Shown here piece after piece: positions 1 to 9,337 of a DNA stretch of 64,000 nucleotides. This DNA is from Nodularia sp. (in: cyanobacteria). Lineage in GTDB: Bacteria > Cyanobacteriota > Cyanobacteriia > Cyanobacteriales > Nostocaceae. The stretch is from positions 20,673 to 84,672 of the forward strand of contig REBL01000132.1 of NCBI GenBank assembly GCA_007692755.1, given 5' to 3'. The notes below the pieces were generated by a model. The model did no database searches and was not told the origin of the DNA. It saw only the letters and a program-made list of their open reading frames with translations. Position 1 is the stretch's first letter. Each line of letters opens with the position of its first letter. The position numbers and the translations under genes are program-made.

Positions 1-1
1 T

Positions 2-712
2 GCAGCTTCCGTTCTATTAACAATTCCTCAGCCGGTGCGTTTAGTTTTTGATATGTGTGCTTCCCCAGGAGGAAAGAGTGTTTTTGTCTGGAAAGCTTTG
101 CAACCTGACTTACTGATTAGTAATGAAGTTATTGGCAAACGTTTGGGGAGTTTGATTTCTAATTTGAAGCGTTGTCAAATTAGCCCTTGTACTGTGGTTA
201 ATCGAGATTCTAGTGTTTTTGCCGAAAAAATCCCATTATCTAGCGATTTAGTCATAGTTGATGCACCTTGTACTGGGCAATCTTTACTCGCTAAAGGTGA
301 AAAAGCACCAGGATGTTTTCATCCCACGGCTATTAATAGAAGTGCCAATCGGCAAAAAAGAATTATCGCTAACTCGGCTCAATTAGTTGCACCACAAGGC
401 TATCTGGCTTATATGACTTGTACTTACTCTGCTGAGGAAAATGAGCAGGTTTGTGAATGGTTTTTGTCAAAATTTCCGCACTTCCAAGCAGTGAGAGTTA
501 GTTATTTAGATAAATATCAGTCCCATTTAAGTAATATTCCTTGTTATCGAATTTTTCCCCAAGATAGGCTGGGAGCGGGTGCGTTTACTGTGCTTTTTCA
601 AAATACTGAAGTGGGTCAGGCGCAGGAGTTAGATTTAGATAATTTATCTGGGGTTTGGATGAATACGCACCACCCAGAGGCGGAGAACACAGATAAATCC
701 CTATCTCAATAG
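2..712 (+). CDS. RsmB/NOL1-type m5C RNA methyltransferase (5' end outside window)
   Basis: This is the C-terminal part of a SAM-dependent rRNA/tRNA cytosine-5 methyltransferase of the NOL1/NOP2/Sun family. The frame is open from the first bases of the window, before the GTG listed in the ORF track, so the gene starts upstream and is cut by the window edge. Visible motifs are the SAM-binding motif I (DMCASPGGKS), motif IV with a catalytic-type Cys (DAPCTG) and motif VI (MTCTYSAEENE) with the second conserved Cys. Both cysteines used by this family are present, so the enzyme looks active. The RNA target cannot be told from this fragment. The next gene starts 220 bp downstream, so this looks like the end of a transcription unit. 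Confidence 0.88.
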   Translation, partial: AASVLLTIPQPVRLVFDMCASPGGKSVFVWKALQPDLLISNEVIGKRLGSLISNLKRCQISPCTVVNRDSSVFAEKIPLSSDLVIVDAPCTGQSLLAKGEKAPGCFHPTAINRSANRQKRIIANSAQLVAPQGYLAYMTCTYSAEENEQVCEWFLSKFPHFQAVRVSYLDKYQSHLSNIPCYRIFPQDRLGAGAFTVLFQNTEVGQAQELDLDNLSGVWMNTHHPEAENTDKSLSQ

Positions 713-933
713 AAATCTGGTGAAAATAAAATATGCTTCCTCTGGAACTCTTGTAGAGAATTTCCATGGAATGTCTCTACATTCTTTTCCACTAGATGTC
801 TAATCTATAGATAAATACAAGCAAAATTATGGTTATACTCAGCTAAATAAGACATATACTAATAGTAAAAATACTGAAGTAAGCTCTGCGATTTAATCTT
901 AAAATATACTTAGACATTTATAGATAATAAATC

Positions 934-3396
934 ATGTCAGACGTGCCTACTCAGTGTCAAAATTTAGCAGAGCAAGTTGAGTCTATATTACAACTTTTAC
1001 AGAAAGAACCATCTTTACGTTCTCAAGATGTTATACCTGTGCGGACTTCTCTGGGTAAAGTGATTTCTCCGAAGTTTGAAATTGTGTTTGCTGGTGCATT
1101 TAGTGCTGGTAAGTCGATGCTGATTAATGCGCTGCTAGAACGGGAATTATTATATAGTGCAGAAGGACACGCTACAGGCACAGAATGCAAAATTGAATAT
1201 GCAGAACCGAATAACGAACAGGTTGTTTTAACGTTTTTAAGTGAAGTGGAGATTCGGGAACAAGCTAGTTTTTTATGTGAAAATTTGAAATTGCAAGCAG
1301 TTGTTAACATCAATGAAGCTGAAATAGTTAATTTATTGCATAAATGTTGTGAAACGATTATTCAGAATGAAGGTGGGGAAAGTAGATCGGAACGTGCAAA
1401 ACAAGCAAAGGCTTTAATATTGCTGCTTGATGGTTATGAGGCAAATCGGCAACATATTCATACAATAAAGAATGCTACATATTCGATGGAGGAATTTAAT
1501 TTCTCTAATCTCAAGGAAGCGGCTGGATATGCACGGCGTGGTAGTAATAGCGCTGTGTTAAAACGAATTGAATATTATTGCCATCATCCCCTTTTGCAGG
1601 ATGGTAATGTCATCATTGACACACCAGGAATTGATGCGCCAGTGGAGCAGGATGCACAGTTAACTTACGCCAAAATTCAACATCCCGATACATCGGCTGT
1701 AGTGTGTGTGTTAAAACCTGCTTCTTCTGGTGATATGACTAAGGAAGAAACGCAACTTTTAGAAACAATGCGAGACAATGCGGGAATACGCGATCGCATC
1801 TTCTACACCTTTAACCGCATTGACGAAACTTGGTATAATACCCAGCTAAGGCAGCGTTTAGATGATTTAATTAGTAGCCAATTTCGTGATGCGAGTAGGG
1901 TTTATAAAACCAGTGGATTACTCGGATTTTATGGCAGTCAGATTAAACAGACCAGCATCGAGGATAGATTTGGTTTAGATTCGATTTTTGCGGAGAGTAT
2001 TAGAAGTCTCAATGGTACAGAAGAAACCCCGCAATTTATTCATGAGTTTAATAAATACTGTATTTCCGGTAAGCTTGCACAAACTCAGTTCAACATTTAC
2101 TTCAATAATGACGCTCCCAATAAAAATTATGTGCGGATTTTATCTGAGCATGGAACGCCTTTAATTAATCAGCTAATTCAAGATAGTGGTATTGAGGAAT
2201 TTCGCACAGCTATCACCAGATATTTGGCAGAAGAAAAGCGTCCACAGCTTTTTCAAAATCTGGCTGATGATTTGGAAGAAATTTGTATTAACTTAAAAAA
2301 ATATTATCAAAGTCAAGTAAGAGATTTAGATAGTCAACCGCGAGAAATTGAGGCGATGAAAGCCCAAGAGTTGCAACGCCTGAATCAGCAGCTACAGCAA
2401 GTTGGTAAAGATTTTAGCCAGCACATCACAAAAGAAGTCAACCAATTAATTAATAATTCCTCTGATGCTTTTGAGTCAGATTTTGGGAAACTACAATCAC
2501 GGATGATTCGGCGTTTAGATGAGTTGCTAGATGGTTTTTCTGTCGCTGATGCTTATCAACGTTCTACACTGAGTCATCCCCGAAATTCAACTGCGCCGTT
2601 ATTAGCTATTTTAGTTGAAGCATTTTATTATTTAGCGAATCAATTAGAAGATATTTTGATACATTGTTCGCAAGAATTAGTTGCTAATTTGTTTCAGAGA
2701 TTAATGGAGAAGATTCGCAAATCAGAATACTATCGTCAACTATATCGGTTGTTAGGTAATGATGGCGGGATTGAACAAGAGGTCAAAGCTTTAGAAAAAT
2801 CAGTATCTTTGGCGTTGGTAAGTGCTGCTAGTATCGAATGCGATCGCTTCGTGAGAGAAAGTCATAGATTTTATGATGAAGGCACTTTTTCCATCTATCA
2901 ATTTCGCCAAACTTTGCTGCAAACCTCCCAAGGTTATGATGCGGAAAGCATAGTAGAAGCAGAACCAGCAATTAGACAATTGTTGAAGTTAGATTTTGAA
3001 CCAAAGGTTTCCAAAACAATTCGCCAAACCTTCCGCCAAACCATCAACCAAATCCTCATTAGTCAGTTATTACCAATGGCGGAACAACAAGCAGATGAAA
3101 TTTTGCAGCAATACCCCCAAGCACGTGCTTACTTAGAGAAAGGTTTGCAAGAAGAAGCTGAGGAAAAAATTCTGAATAATCAACGTTTATTGAGTGTTCT
3201 TGAACAAAAAATGGCAGCTTATAATTCCGCAGTTTCGCAGGTTAATAATTGCTTAGAATCCATGCACTTGTATAAGCATTTATTGCCTGTGATTGGCAAC
3301 GAAAATGTCCAGGATACAAGAAATGCAGAAGTTGTGGAAGACAATGTGACTAAAAACATTTTCGATTCCGGCGATTTCATGGATGGGATAAATTGA
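934..3396 (+). CDS. Bacterial dynamin-like GTPase
   Basis: An 820-residue large GTPase of the bacterial dynamin-like protein family, which bind and remodel membranes. The GTPase domain is N-terminal: the P-loop GAFSAGKS lies at about residues 54-61, DTPG at about 229 and the NRID (N/TKxD-like) motif at about 293. The remaining ~480 residues are mostly helical, with coiled-coil-like segments and a hydrophobic stretch around residues 550-575 (LLAILVEAFYYLANQLED) that could be the membrane paddle. Family members act in membrane fusion or repair, and some protect cells during phage lysis. The gene lies directly before an HNH gene and a defence-like operon, so a defence role is possible but only inferred. 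The ATG start agrees with the N-terminal layout. Confidence 0.85.
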   Translation: MSDVPTQCQNLAEQVESILQLLQKEPSLRSQDVIPVRTSLGKVISPKFEIVFAGAFSAGKSMLINALLERELLYSAEGHATGTECKIEYAEPNNEQVVLTFLSEVEIREQASFLCENLKLQAVVNINEAEIVNLLHKCCETIIQNEGGESRSERAKQAKALILLLDGYEANRQHIHTIKNATYSMEEFNFSNLKEAAGYARRGSNSAVLKRIEYYCHHPLLQDGNVIIDTPGIDAPVEQDAQLTYAKIQHPDTSAVVCVLKPASSGDMTKEETQLLETMRDNAGIRDRIFYTFNRIDETWYNTQLRQRLDDLISSQFRDASRVYKTSGLLGFYGSQIKQTSIEDRFGLDSIFAESIRSLNGTEETPQFIHEFNKYCISGKLAQTQFNIYFNNDAPNKNYVRILSEHGTPLINQLIQDSGIEEFRTAITRYLAEEKRPQLFQNLADDLEEICINLKKYYQSQVRDLDSQPREIEAMKAQELQRLNQQLQQVGKDFSQHITKEVNQLINNSSDAFESDFGKLQSRMIRRLDELLDGFSVADAYQRSTLSHPRNSTAPLLAILVEAFYYLANQLEDILIHCSQELVANLFQRLMEKIRKSEYYRQLYRLLGNDGGIEQEVKALEKSVSLALVSAASIECDRFVRESHRFYDEGTFSIYQFRQTLLQTSQGYDAESIVEAEPAIRQLLKLDFEPKVSKTIRQTFRQTINQILISQLLPMAEQQADEILQQYPQARAYLEKGLQEEAEEKILNNQRLLSVLEQKMAAYNSAVSQVNNCLESMHLYKHLLPVIGNENVQDTRNAEVVEDNVTKNIFDSGDFMDGIN

Positions 3397-3483
3397 ATAT
3401 TGTAAATAATTAAAAGTGGCTGGAGAGGACTTTATTACTCTCCACTTTCTCACCTTCATCCAGATAATTAACCAGGGTAATTC

Positions 3484-3729
3484 ATGAATAAAACACCCCG
3501 AATTCCTATACCGCCTTCAGTCAGAAAATATGTATTTGAACGCGACAAATACCAATGTCAAAGCTGCGGAAAAACCCAATTAGAAACTAACCTCACCATT
3601 GACCATATCATCCCCCTAGCCCGTGGCGGTCAAAACGATATGAGCAATTTACACACCCTCTGCTTTACTTGTAACCAGAAAAAAACAGATAAACTTGACC
3701 CTCGATTCCAGCGACATTTTCAGGGTTAG
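3484..3729 (+). CDS. Small HNH endonuclease
   Basis: An 81-residue protein that is almost entirely one HNH nuclease domain of the McrA/CxxC type. It shows CQSCG and CFTCN zinc-binding pairs, the central DHIIPLARGG (D-H dyad) and NLHTLC...N..K, so all catalytic HNH residues are present. It lies 87 bp after the dynamin-like gene on the same strand and about 290 bp before the McrB-like operon. Many single-domain HNH proteins of this size occur in cyanobacteria, so partnership with either neighbour is inferred. The 290 bp after it show no gene. Confidence 0.85.
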   Translation: MNKTPRIPIPPSVRKYVFERDKYQCQSCGKTQLETNLTIDHIIPLARGGQNDMSNLHTLCFTCNQKKTDKLDPRFQRHFQG

Positions 3730-4020
3730 GCATTTCCCAAAAATCCTATTTACTTTGTACTAGATTGTGTAATAAGGCGTAATACATAGGCTTTGTTATG
3801 GTTTAGGTAAAGTTGCACTGAATTTCTTTCTTTGTGTACTTTGCCTCCTAAACCCCTGGGGGCATACGCTGCGTTAATACGGTTCATTCCTCCTATACCT
3901 ACTTAAGTAGATTTAGATTCGGTGTTTTGGTGGCTAAGATTCAAAGATGATTACCTACACAATGTGTGATTTAATAAAAATAAGTACGTAACTTAGTATA
4001 AAAATAGTTAAGGGATCGAG

Positions 4021-6195
4021 ATGGGGCAGTTTTCAGACTGGATAATAGTTGGTGCTTTTACATTTGGTATTGGTATAACTGGTTCTTTCACAGGCCAAGT
4101 AAGTGTAGGTTTATTAGGAAGCACTACAGGAGCAATTATAGGAGCTTCTGTTGTCAGTAAATTACAAGACAATAGACAGCGTGATACATCCAATAAATTG
4201 ATTAGGCTCAGTAACCTGGTAGATAAACAACAAGAATTAACAAAGTTAACTCAACAATTGTCAGTTATCCAACCAAAAGTAGAAGCATTACGACAAGAGG
4301 AAGCAGAACTAGCACCAGTCAAAGGAAAATATCAGGAAAAGCGAGCAGAATTACAACAGATTCACCAAAACTTAACTACCCTGAAAGAACAACAACAGGA
4401 ACTAGAAAATCGGATTATTGTAATTAACCAAAAAAAACCTGATTTATCTGTTCTGGAAAAACTACAAGGACAAATTGAACAATTTAAAATTCAGAAAAGT
4501 GGGTTAGAAGGTCAAGTTAATGCACTTAGTTCTCAAGTTGAATCCTTAGAATCCCAAAAAATAAATCTCAATAGTATTGAATCACAGCTAGCTGCTAAAA
4601 AAGTTGATTTAGATAGTCTAGCCACACGAGTTGAAGAATTGCAAACTCAATCTCAACAACTAGAACAACGTGCGACTGAATTAGAGTTCTTGCGTATTAC
4701 TTATGATGGACTTTTTAGCCAAAAAGGAAGTTTTGAAGAAAGAGTTAATCAGCTAAAACCGGAAATAGAGAGATTAGAGTCAGAAAAACAACGTATTTTA
4801 CAAGCAATTCAAGAAAACCAAAATGATTATCATCAAGTCGAAGAGTTGCGACGAAAATTACATGGCTTAAAAATTGCCATTAGAGATCAAGAGTCAGAAT
4901 TACGAGAACTTGAAAGAGAAATCCATAACTTACAAGGAATTAAAGCTGCATTAGAAGAAAATAATGCCCGTTTGCAGCAAGAAAAACAGGAGTTTCAAGA
5001 AATAATTACCAGATTAAAAGGAGAAATTACCGAAATAGAAAGTAGCGCTAAATTAGCCTTACAATCTCTCAGAGAAAAACTTTGGCATCACTTACCAAAA
5101 ATCGAATTACAACTAGAAGAAATAGCTTTTATAAATAATTTTATCAACCAAATCACATCTCAAGGATTAACTTTTTCAAAACGGGTTATTAACGCATTTC
5201 ATACATCTCTAAAAGTACAAGATATTTCCGCTTTAGTTATTTTAGCGGGTATTAGTGGCACAGGTAAAAGTGAACTTCCACAACGATATGCTAATTACAT
5301 TGGAGCGCAGTTATTAACTCTAGCTGTACAACCTCGGTGGGATTCTCCACAAGACCTACAAGGGTTTTATAACTATGTCGAAAAAAAATTTAAACCCACT
5401 GATTTAATGAGAGGATTATATCAATATAATAAAGATTCAGAAATGCAAGATAGAATTGTAATTGTCTTGCTCGATGAAATGAATTTGGCCAGAGTTGAAT
5501 ATTATTTTAGTGAATTTTTATCTAAGTTAGAAAGTCGTCGTAACCATGCGACTTATTTAGAAATTGATGTTGGTAGTTTACGGATAAATGAAAATGAACG
5601 TCGATTACAAATTCCCGATGCTTTTTTGTTTGTAGGAACAATGAATGAAGATGAGACTACACAAACTTTATCGGATAAGGTATTAGATAGAGCAAACGTT
5701 TTGACTTTTGGGAAACCGCAAAAATTAAAATTACGTCAAGAAAATACAATTAAAAATACTAGCAATCAATCTTCAGAATATTTATCTTACTCTCATTTCC
5801 AAAACTGGATTAAAATCCCAGATCCTAATTCCGAAATTGTCAATAAAATTAAATACTTTTTGAATCAAGCTAATGAAGTTATGGAAAAAATGGGTCATCC
5901 TTTTGCCCATCGAGTTTATCAAGCGGTTACTCAATATGTGATTAATTATCCAGGGGTAGACAATATTAATTCAGATGCTTTTAAATTTGCCCTTGCAGAC
6001 CAATTTGGACAAAAACTATTACCAAAACTGAGAGGCGTGATGGTTGATGAAGCACATGAACAATTGGATGAACTTAAGGAAATTATTTCGCAAATTGGAG
6101 ATATAGCATTAATCGCAGCTTTTGAAAAAGCGCGAGAAGGACGTTATGGACAATTTAGCTGGCAAGGTTTAATTTATCAGGACGAACAAGCATAA
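4021..6195 (+). CDS. McrB-like AAA+ GTPase/ATPase with N-terminal membrane hairpin and long coiled coil
   Basis: A 724-residue protein with three parts. Residues ~8-45 are glycine-rich and hydrophobic, looking like a membrane hairpin (IIVGAFTFGIGITGS and GLLGSTTGAIIGASVV). Residues ~55-370 are an almost continuous Gln/Glu/Leu-rich coiled coil. Residues ~395-724 are an AAA+ motor with Walker A GISGTGKS (~410), Walker B VLLDEMNLARVE (~483) and GTMNEDETTQTLSDKVLDRAN (~538). The last element is typical of McrB, the nucleotide-hydrolysing motor of type IV restriction. Standard McrB carries an N-terminal modified-DNA-binding domain; here that is replaced by membrane and coiled-coil parts, as in the CoCoNuT branch of McrBC systems. 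It overlaps the next gene by one base (TAATG), so the two are translationally coupled. Confidence 0.82.
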   Translation: MGQFSDWIIVGAFTFGIGITGSFTGQVSVGLLGSTTGAIIGASVVSKLQDNRQRDTSNKLIRLSNLVDKQQELTKLTQQLSVIQPKVEALRQEEAELAPVKGKYQEKRAELQQIHQNLTTLKEQQQELENRIIVINQKKPDLSVLEKLQGQIEQFKIQKSGLEGQVNALSSQVESLESQKINLNSIESQLAAKKVDLDSLATRVEELQTQSQQLEQRATELEFLRITYDGLFSQKGSFEERVNQLKPEIERLESEKQRILQAIQENQNDYHQVEELRRKLHGLKIAIRDQESELRELEREIHNLQGIKAALEENNARLQQEKQEFQEIITRLKGEITEIESSAKLALQSLREKLWHHLPKIELQLEEIAFINNFINQITSQGLTFSKRVINAFHTSLKVQDISALVILAGISGTGKSELPQRYANYIGAQLLTLAVQPRWDSPQDLQGFYNYVEKKFKPTDLMRGLYQYNKDSEMQDRIVIVLLDEMNLARVEYYFSEFLSKLESRRNHATYLEIDVGSLRINENERRLQIPDAFLFVGTMNEDETTQTLSDKVLDRANVLTFGKPQKLKLRQENTIKNTSNQSSEYLSYSHFQNWIKIPDPNSEIVNKIKYFLNQANEVMEKMGHPFAHRVYQAVTQYVINYPGVDNINSDAFKFALADQFGQKLLPKLRGVMVDEAHEQLDELKEIISQIGDIALIAAFEKAREGRYGQFSWQGLIYQDEQA

Positions 6196-7745
6196 TGAAA
6201 ATTTATCCTGGTTTGTTTGCTTATCTAAATAACGCTCCTTCGATATCAGAGCATTCTCAATTACAAGCTAGTCAACGTCCGATCATTGTTCTAGAATCAG
6301 ATGAGGATTTAATCATCCCAGCTTGGTTAATTCCTATTGCTGATAGAGTTTATGAAATTTGTTTTCCTTACTTGCAACCTACTAATTTACAACATCACAA
6401 TTTTGAATTGGAGTCTGCATTAAATTTAGATATTTCTGGACAGTCTTATACTTTGCGCGTTAGTGATGAAGTCCTAGATTTAGAAACTATCAAGGAAGAA
6501 GCAGAAATAGCAGAATGGGAAAATAAGTTAGGTGAATGTTTAGATAAAACAACATCTGAACTAATGCGGCTATTTATTGGAATGTTTGCGGAAATATTGA
6601 AGAATAAAAAAACAGGAAAAGCAGAAATTTTACTAACTGAATTAGCCGAAAAGTTAAATTTAGTAGATATTGAAGATGCAAATTTGCCAATTGTAGTTAG
6701 TTTAGATAAAAGATACAAACTACGTCGCAAGTTAAAGGAAATAAGTAATAAATTACGCCATCAACTCAGAAGACAAGCAGAATTGATGCCTGTAGGTAGA
6801 ATTCAAGAAATGGATAGTTATTGTCTCCGTGATTATGTCCGCAGACCTGGTGTAACTCCTATAGAAAAATCAGGTTCAAAGCAGCAGTTAATGGGTATTC
6901 AACGTTATCAAGATTTTAACACTGCTGAGAATAAATTCGTAGTTTATTTTAGTCAAATTTTACATTTAAACTGTTTTCAATATGAGAAAAATGGAGCTAG
7001 TCAATTCCAAAAAGAAATTGAAAAAATCAGGTTAACAATTGATTTATTTCAACAACAGCCGATAGTTAAAAATATTCAAGATAGAACCTATCAATTTAAA
7101 AAACCGAATTATGTTTTACAACAAAATCCTATATATAGAAGTTTTTACCAAGCTTATTTAGAATATCTGCACAAAAAGTATGAAAAACAGAAATTATGGA
7201 TGTTCAGAAATGCCCTATTATCTGATAGCGTTTATATTTATTTAACAGCAGCATTATTAAAATTTCAGGCAATAAATATAAATGCTAATTTAGCTATTAT
7301 TGGTAATTTTACTCCCGATAAGGGACGTTATATTCAAAGGCAACAAAATATTACAGTTAATGCATTTCTCCAAAAACAGGTTTATGTATTTAGTTTGAAA
7401 AGACCACCTACAAACATGATTTTTGATTGGATAATAACTTTAGAAATTCACCAATTAGATTCGATGGAGTTAGAAACTAAAAAATTAGTGTTTCCTATTT
7501 GGGTGTTTTGGTATCGTCCCAATGATTATGCAATTATTCAGATACAAAAATATTTGCAAAATTTAAAAAAGCATTATCTTTTTGGACAAGGAATTGTATT
7601 TTATTTACAAAACCAAAATCAATCAATTATATCAGAAGACTTACCTTTAGTGAAATTACCCGAAAATTTCACTGAACAAGGGTTTGCTCAAACTGTGGGA
7701 ATGCTCACAAGTTTAATTAAAAAATCTGTAGAGTTATCAGTATAA
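6195..7745 (+). CDS. DUF2357/McrC-like partner protein
   Basis: A 516-residue protein coupled to the McrB-like gene by a one-base stop/start overlap. The middle region (~170-260), with a basic helical segment (RYKLRRKLKEISNKLRHQ) followed by MDSYCLRDYVRRPG and ENKFVVYF, matches the DUF2357 pattern of McrC-type partners. McrC normally stimulates McrB hydrolysis and carries a C-terminal PD-(D/E)XK nuclease. In the last 180 residues I see FDWIITLEIHQ where such a motif might lie, but no clear D...ExK, so the nuclease may be degenerate or very divergent. Cleavage may instead come from the PLD protein two genes downstream (inference). The assignment rests on context plus partial motif similarity. 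Confidence 0.65.
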   Translation: MKIYPGLFAYLNNAPSISEHSQLQASQRPIIVLESDEDLIIPAWLIPIADRVYEICFPYLQPTNLQHHNFELESALNLDISGQSYTLRVSDEVLDLETIKEEAEIAEWENKLGECLDKTTSELMRLFIGMFAEILKNKKTGKAEILLTELAEKLNLVDIEDANLPIVVSLDKRYKLRRKLKEISNKLRHQLRRQAELMPVGRIQEMDSYCLRDYVRRPGVTPIEKSGSKQQLMGIQRYQDFNTAENKFVVYFSQILHLNCFQYEKNGASQFQKEIEKIRLTIDLFQQQPIVKNIQDRTYQFKKPNYVLQQNPIYRSFYQAYLEYLHKKYEKQKLWMFRNALLSDSVYIYLTAALLKFQAININANLAIIGNFTPDKGRYIQRQQNITVNAFLQKQVYVFSLKRPPTNMIFDWIITLEIHQLDSMELETKKLVFPIWVFWYRPNDYAIIQIQKYLQNLKKHYLFGQGIVFYLQNQNQSIISEDLPLVKLPENFTEQGFAQTVGMLTSLIKKSVELSV

Positions 7746-7747
7746 GT

Positions 7748-9337
7748 ATGAATAAACAAGAATTTTGGAGAGAATTGCAAAAATTCATCTATCAATCTGG
7801 TGAAATTTCAGAAGTTATTCAAGCACAATGGGAGAAATCAGTTGAGATTTATAATTCTCCATCATTACCCACACAATTAATTATTGAAACAGTTTGCAAT
7901 GGTGCAGTTTATTTGAATGAGCATTCGCATTTAAACTTCCCTGCAATTACTCCTCATATTCCCCTGAGTGGAAATCAACAAATAGCATTAGAAATGGCAC
8001 TTTCAAATAGTTCTATTTCTTTAATTTCTGGAGCAGCTGCTACAGGGAAAACTCGCATTGCACATAATTTGATTCATGCAGCTATCAACCATTCTCATCG
8101 AGTTCTAATTTTAACTCATCACCCTGTATCTTTAACAGCTTATCGCAACCTAGTAACATATCCGTTCTTACTATCCCAAGACCAAGAATATCATCAATGG
8201 ATGATTAATCAATTGCGTTCTCAAAATTTAGCACAACCGCAGATGGATTATTTACCATTACATCTGCTACCAGATGCAGAATTAGCAAAACTGCGAACAC
8301 GAGCCAAATTAGAAAAATGGTTGCCAATTATTGAAAATAACTCATATCCAGAATTAACAGAACTCTTAACATCAGAATTTACTCACTTATCACAACCACG
8401 CATTCAACTATTAGCTTACAGGCTCAAAAAATTAGCCCCATTATTACAACAACAATTAAAATTGAATCAAATTTATAATAATCTGTCAGCACAAGGAATT
8501 CAAGAACTTGCTAATCAACTTATGGAAAATTCACAAGTCCCAGTTTTGGGTACTGTTGCCGAATTTATGCGACCAGAAAATCAATCATTATGGCAAACAA
8601 ATTTTGATTTAATCATTGTAGAAGAAGCACAGCATCTAAACTGGATAGAATTAATACTGTTATCTGGATTATGTCATAAAATGGTTTTGTTTGGGGAATC
8701 AACACCCATAAATTATCATTTATCTCGAAACATAAACTCATTTTTTATCCGATTTCATCAATGTTTCTCATGGTTAAAACAGCATTTACTTCCAGCTTAT
8801 GTTTATCAACTTAAAGAACATTTTAGACTACATAGAGAAATAGCCGAACTTGTTTACCCATGTATTTGTAACGATTGGATACAAACTCAATACTGGAATA
8901 TTGACGATCCTCTTCCTGAAATTACACAAAGATTAGTTTGGCAAGATGTAGCTCACGAAAATGCAGGAAAGCAAATTGTTAACTTTATTCAAAGTTTGAA
9001 TCCAGAAATTATTTCTCAAATCGGAATTATTACATTTTCTATAGAAGAGCGGGATTATCTTAGAAAGAATTTATCTAAAGATAATGTCAAGAATAGTAAA
9101 ATATTCGTTGGTGCAGTAGCAGAATGGTATGGAAATGAAAGACAGATTGTTATTCTTAATTGCTCAGGTAATCCTCAAACTATTCTTTCAGAAGATATCA
9201 ATATAGCACTAACAAGAGGAAGAGATTATTTATTTTTATTTGGTGATTATGATTTATGGAAACAACATAATTCTCCAATCAAATCATTATTATATCAAAC
9301 AGGATTATATCAGGAACGTTTAATTAAATTAGCATGA
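7748..9337 (+). CDS. UPF1-like superfamily 1 helicase
   Basis: A 529-residue compact SF1B (UPF1/DNA2-like) helicase. A Q-motif-like segment (LSGNQQIALEMAL) precedes Walker A GAAATGKT (~95), followed by motif II VEEAQ (~290), FGES in the place of motif III GD.Q, LKEHFRLH as motif IV (~355), GAVAEWYGNERQIVIL as motif V and NIALTRGRDYLFLFGD as motif VI (~487). The first residue of the DEAQ box is Val, but the catalytic acid pair is kept. UPF1-type enzymes unwind RNA or DNA. It starts two bases after the upstream gene and shares an ATGA overlap with the PLD gene, so it belongs to the same operon. Its size leaves little room for extra domains. Confidence 0.85.
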   Translation: MNKQEFWRELQKFIYQSGEISEVIQAQWEKSVEIYNSPSLPTQLIIETVCNGAVYLNEHSHLNFPAITPHIPLSGNQQIALEMALSNSSISLISGAAATGKTRIAHNLIHAAINHSHRVLILTHHPVSLTAYRNLVTYPFLLSQDQEYHQWMINQLRSQNLAQPQMDYLPLHLLPDAELAKLRTRAKLEKWLPIIENNSYPELTELLTSEFTHLSQPRIQLLAYRLKKLAPLLQQQLKLNQIYNNLSAQGIQELANQLMENSQVPVLGTVAEFMRPENQSLWQTNFDLIIVEEAQHLNWIELILLSGLCHKMVLFGESTPINYHLSRNINSFFIRFHQCFSWLKQHLLPAYVYQLKEHFRLHREIAELVYPCICNDWIQTQYWNIDDPLPEITQRLVWQDVAHENAGKQIVNFIQSLNPEIISQIGIITFSIEERDYLRKNLSKDNVKNSKIFVGAVAEWYGNERQIVILNCSGNPQTILSEDINIALTRGRDYLFLFGDYDLWKQHNSPIKSLLYQTGLYQERLIKLA

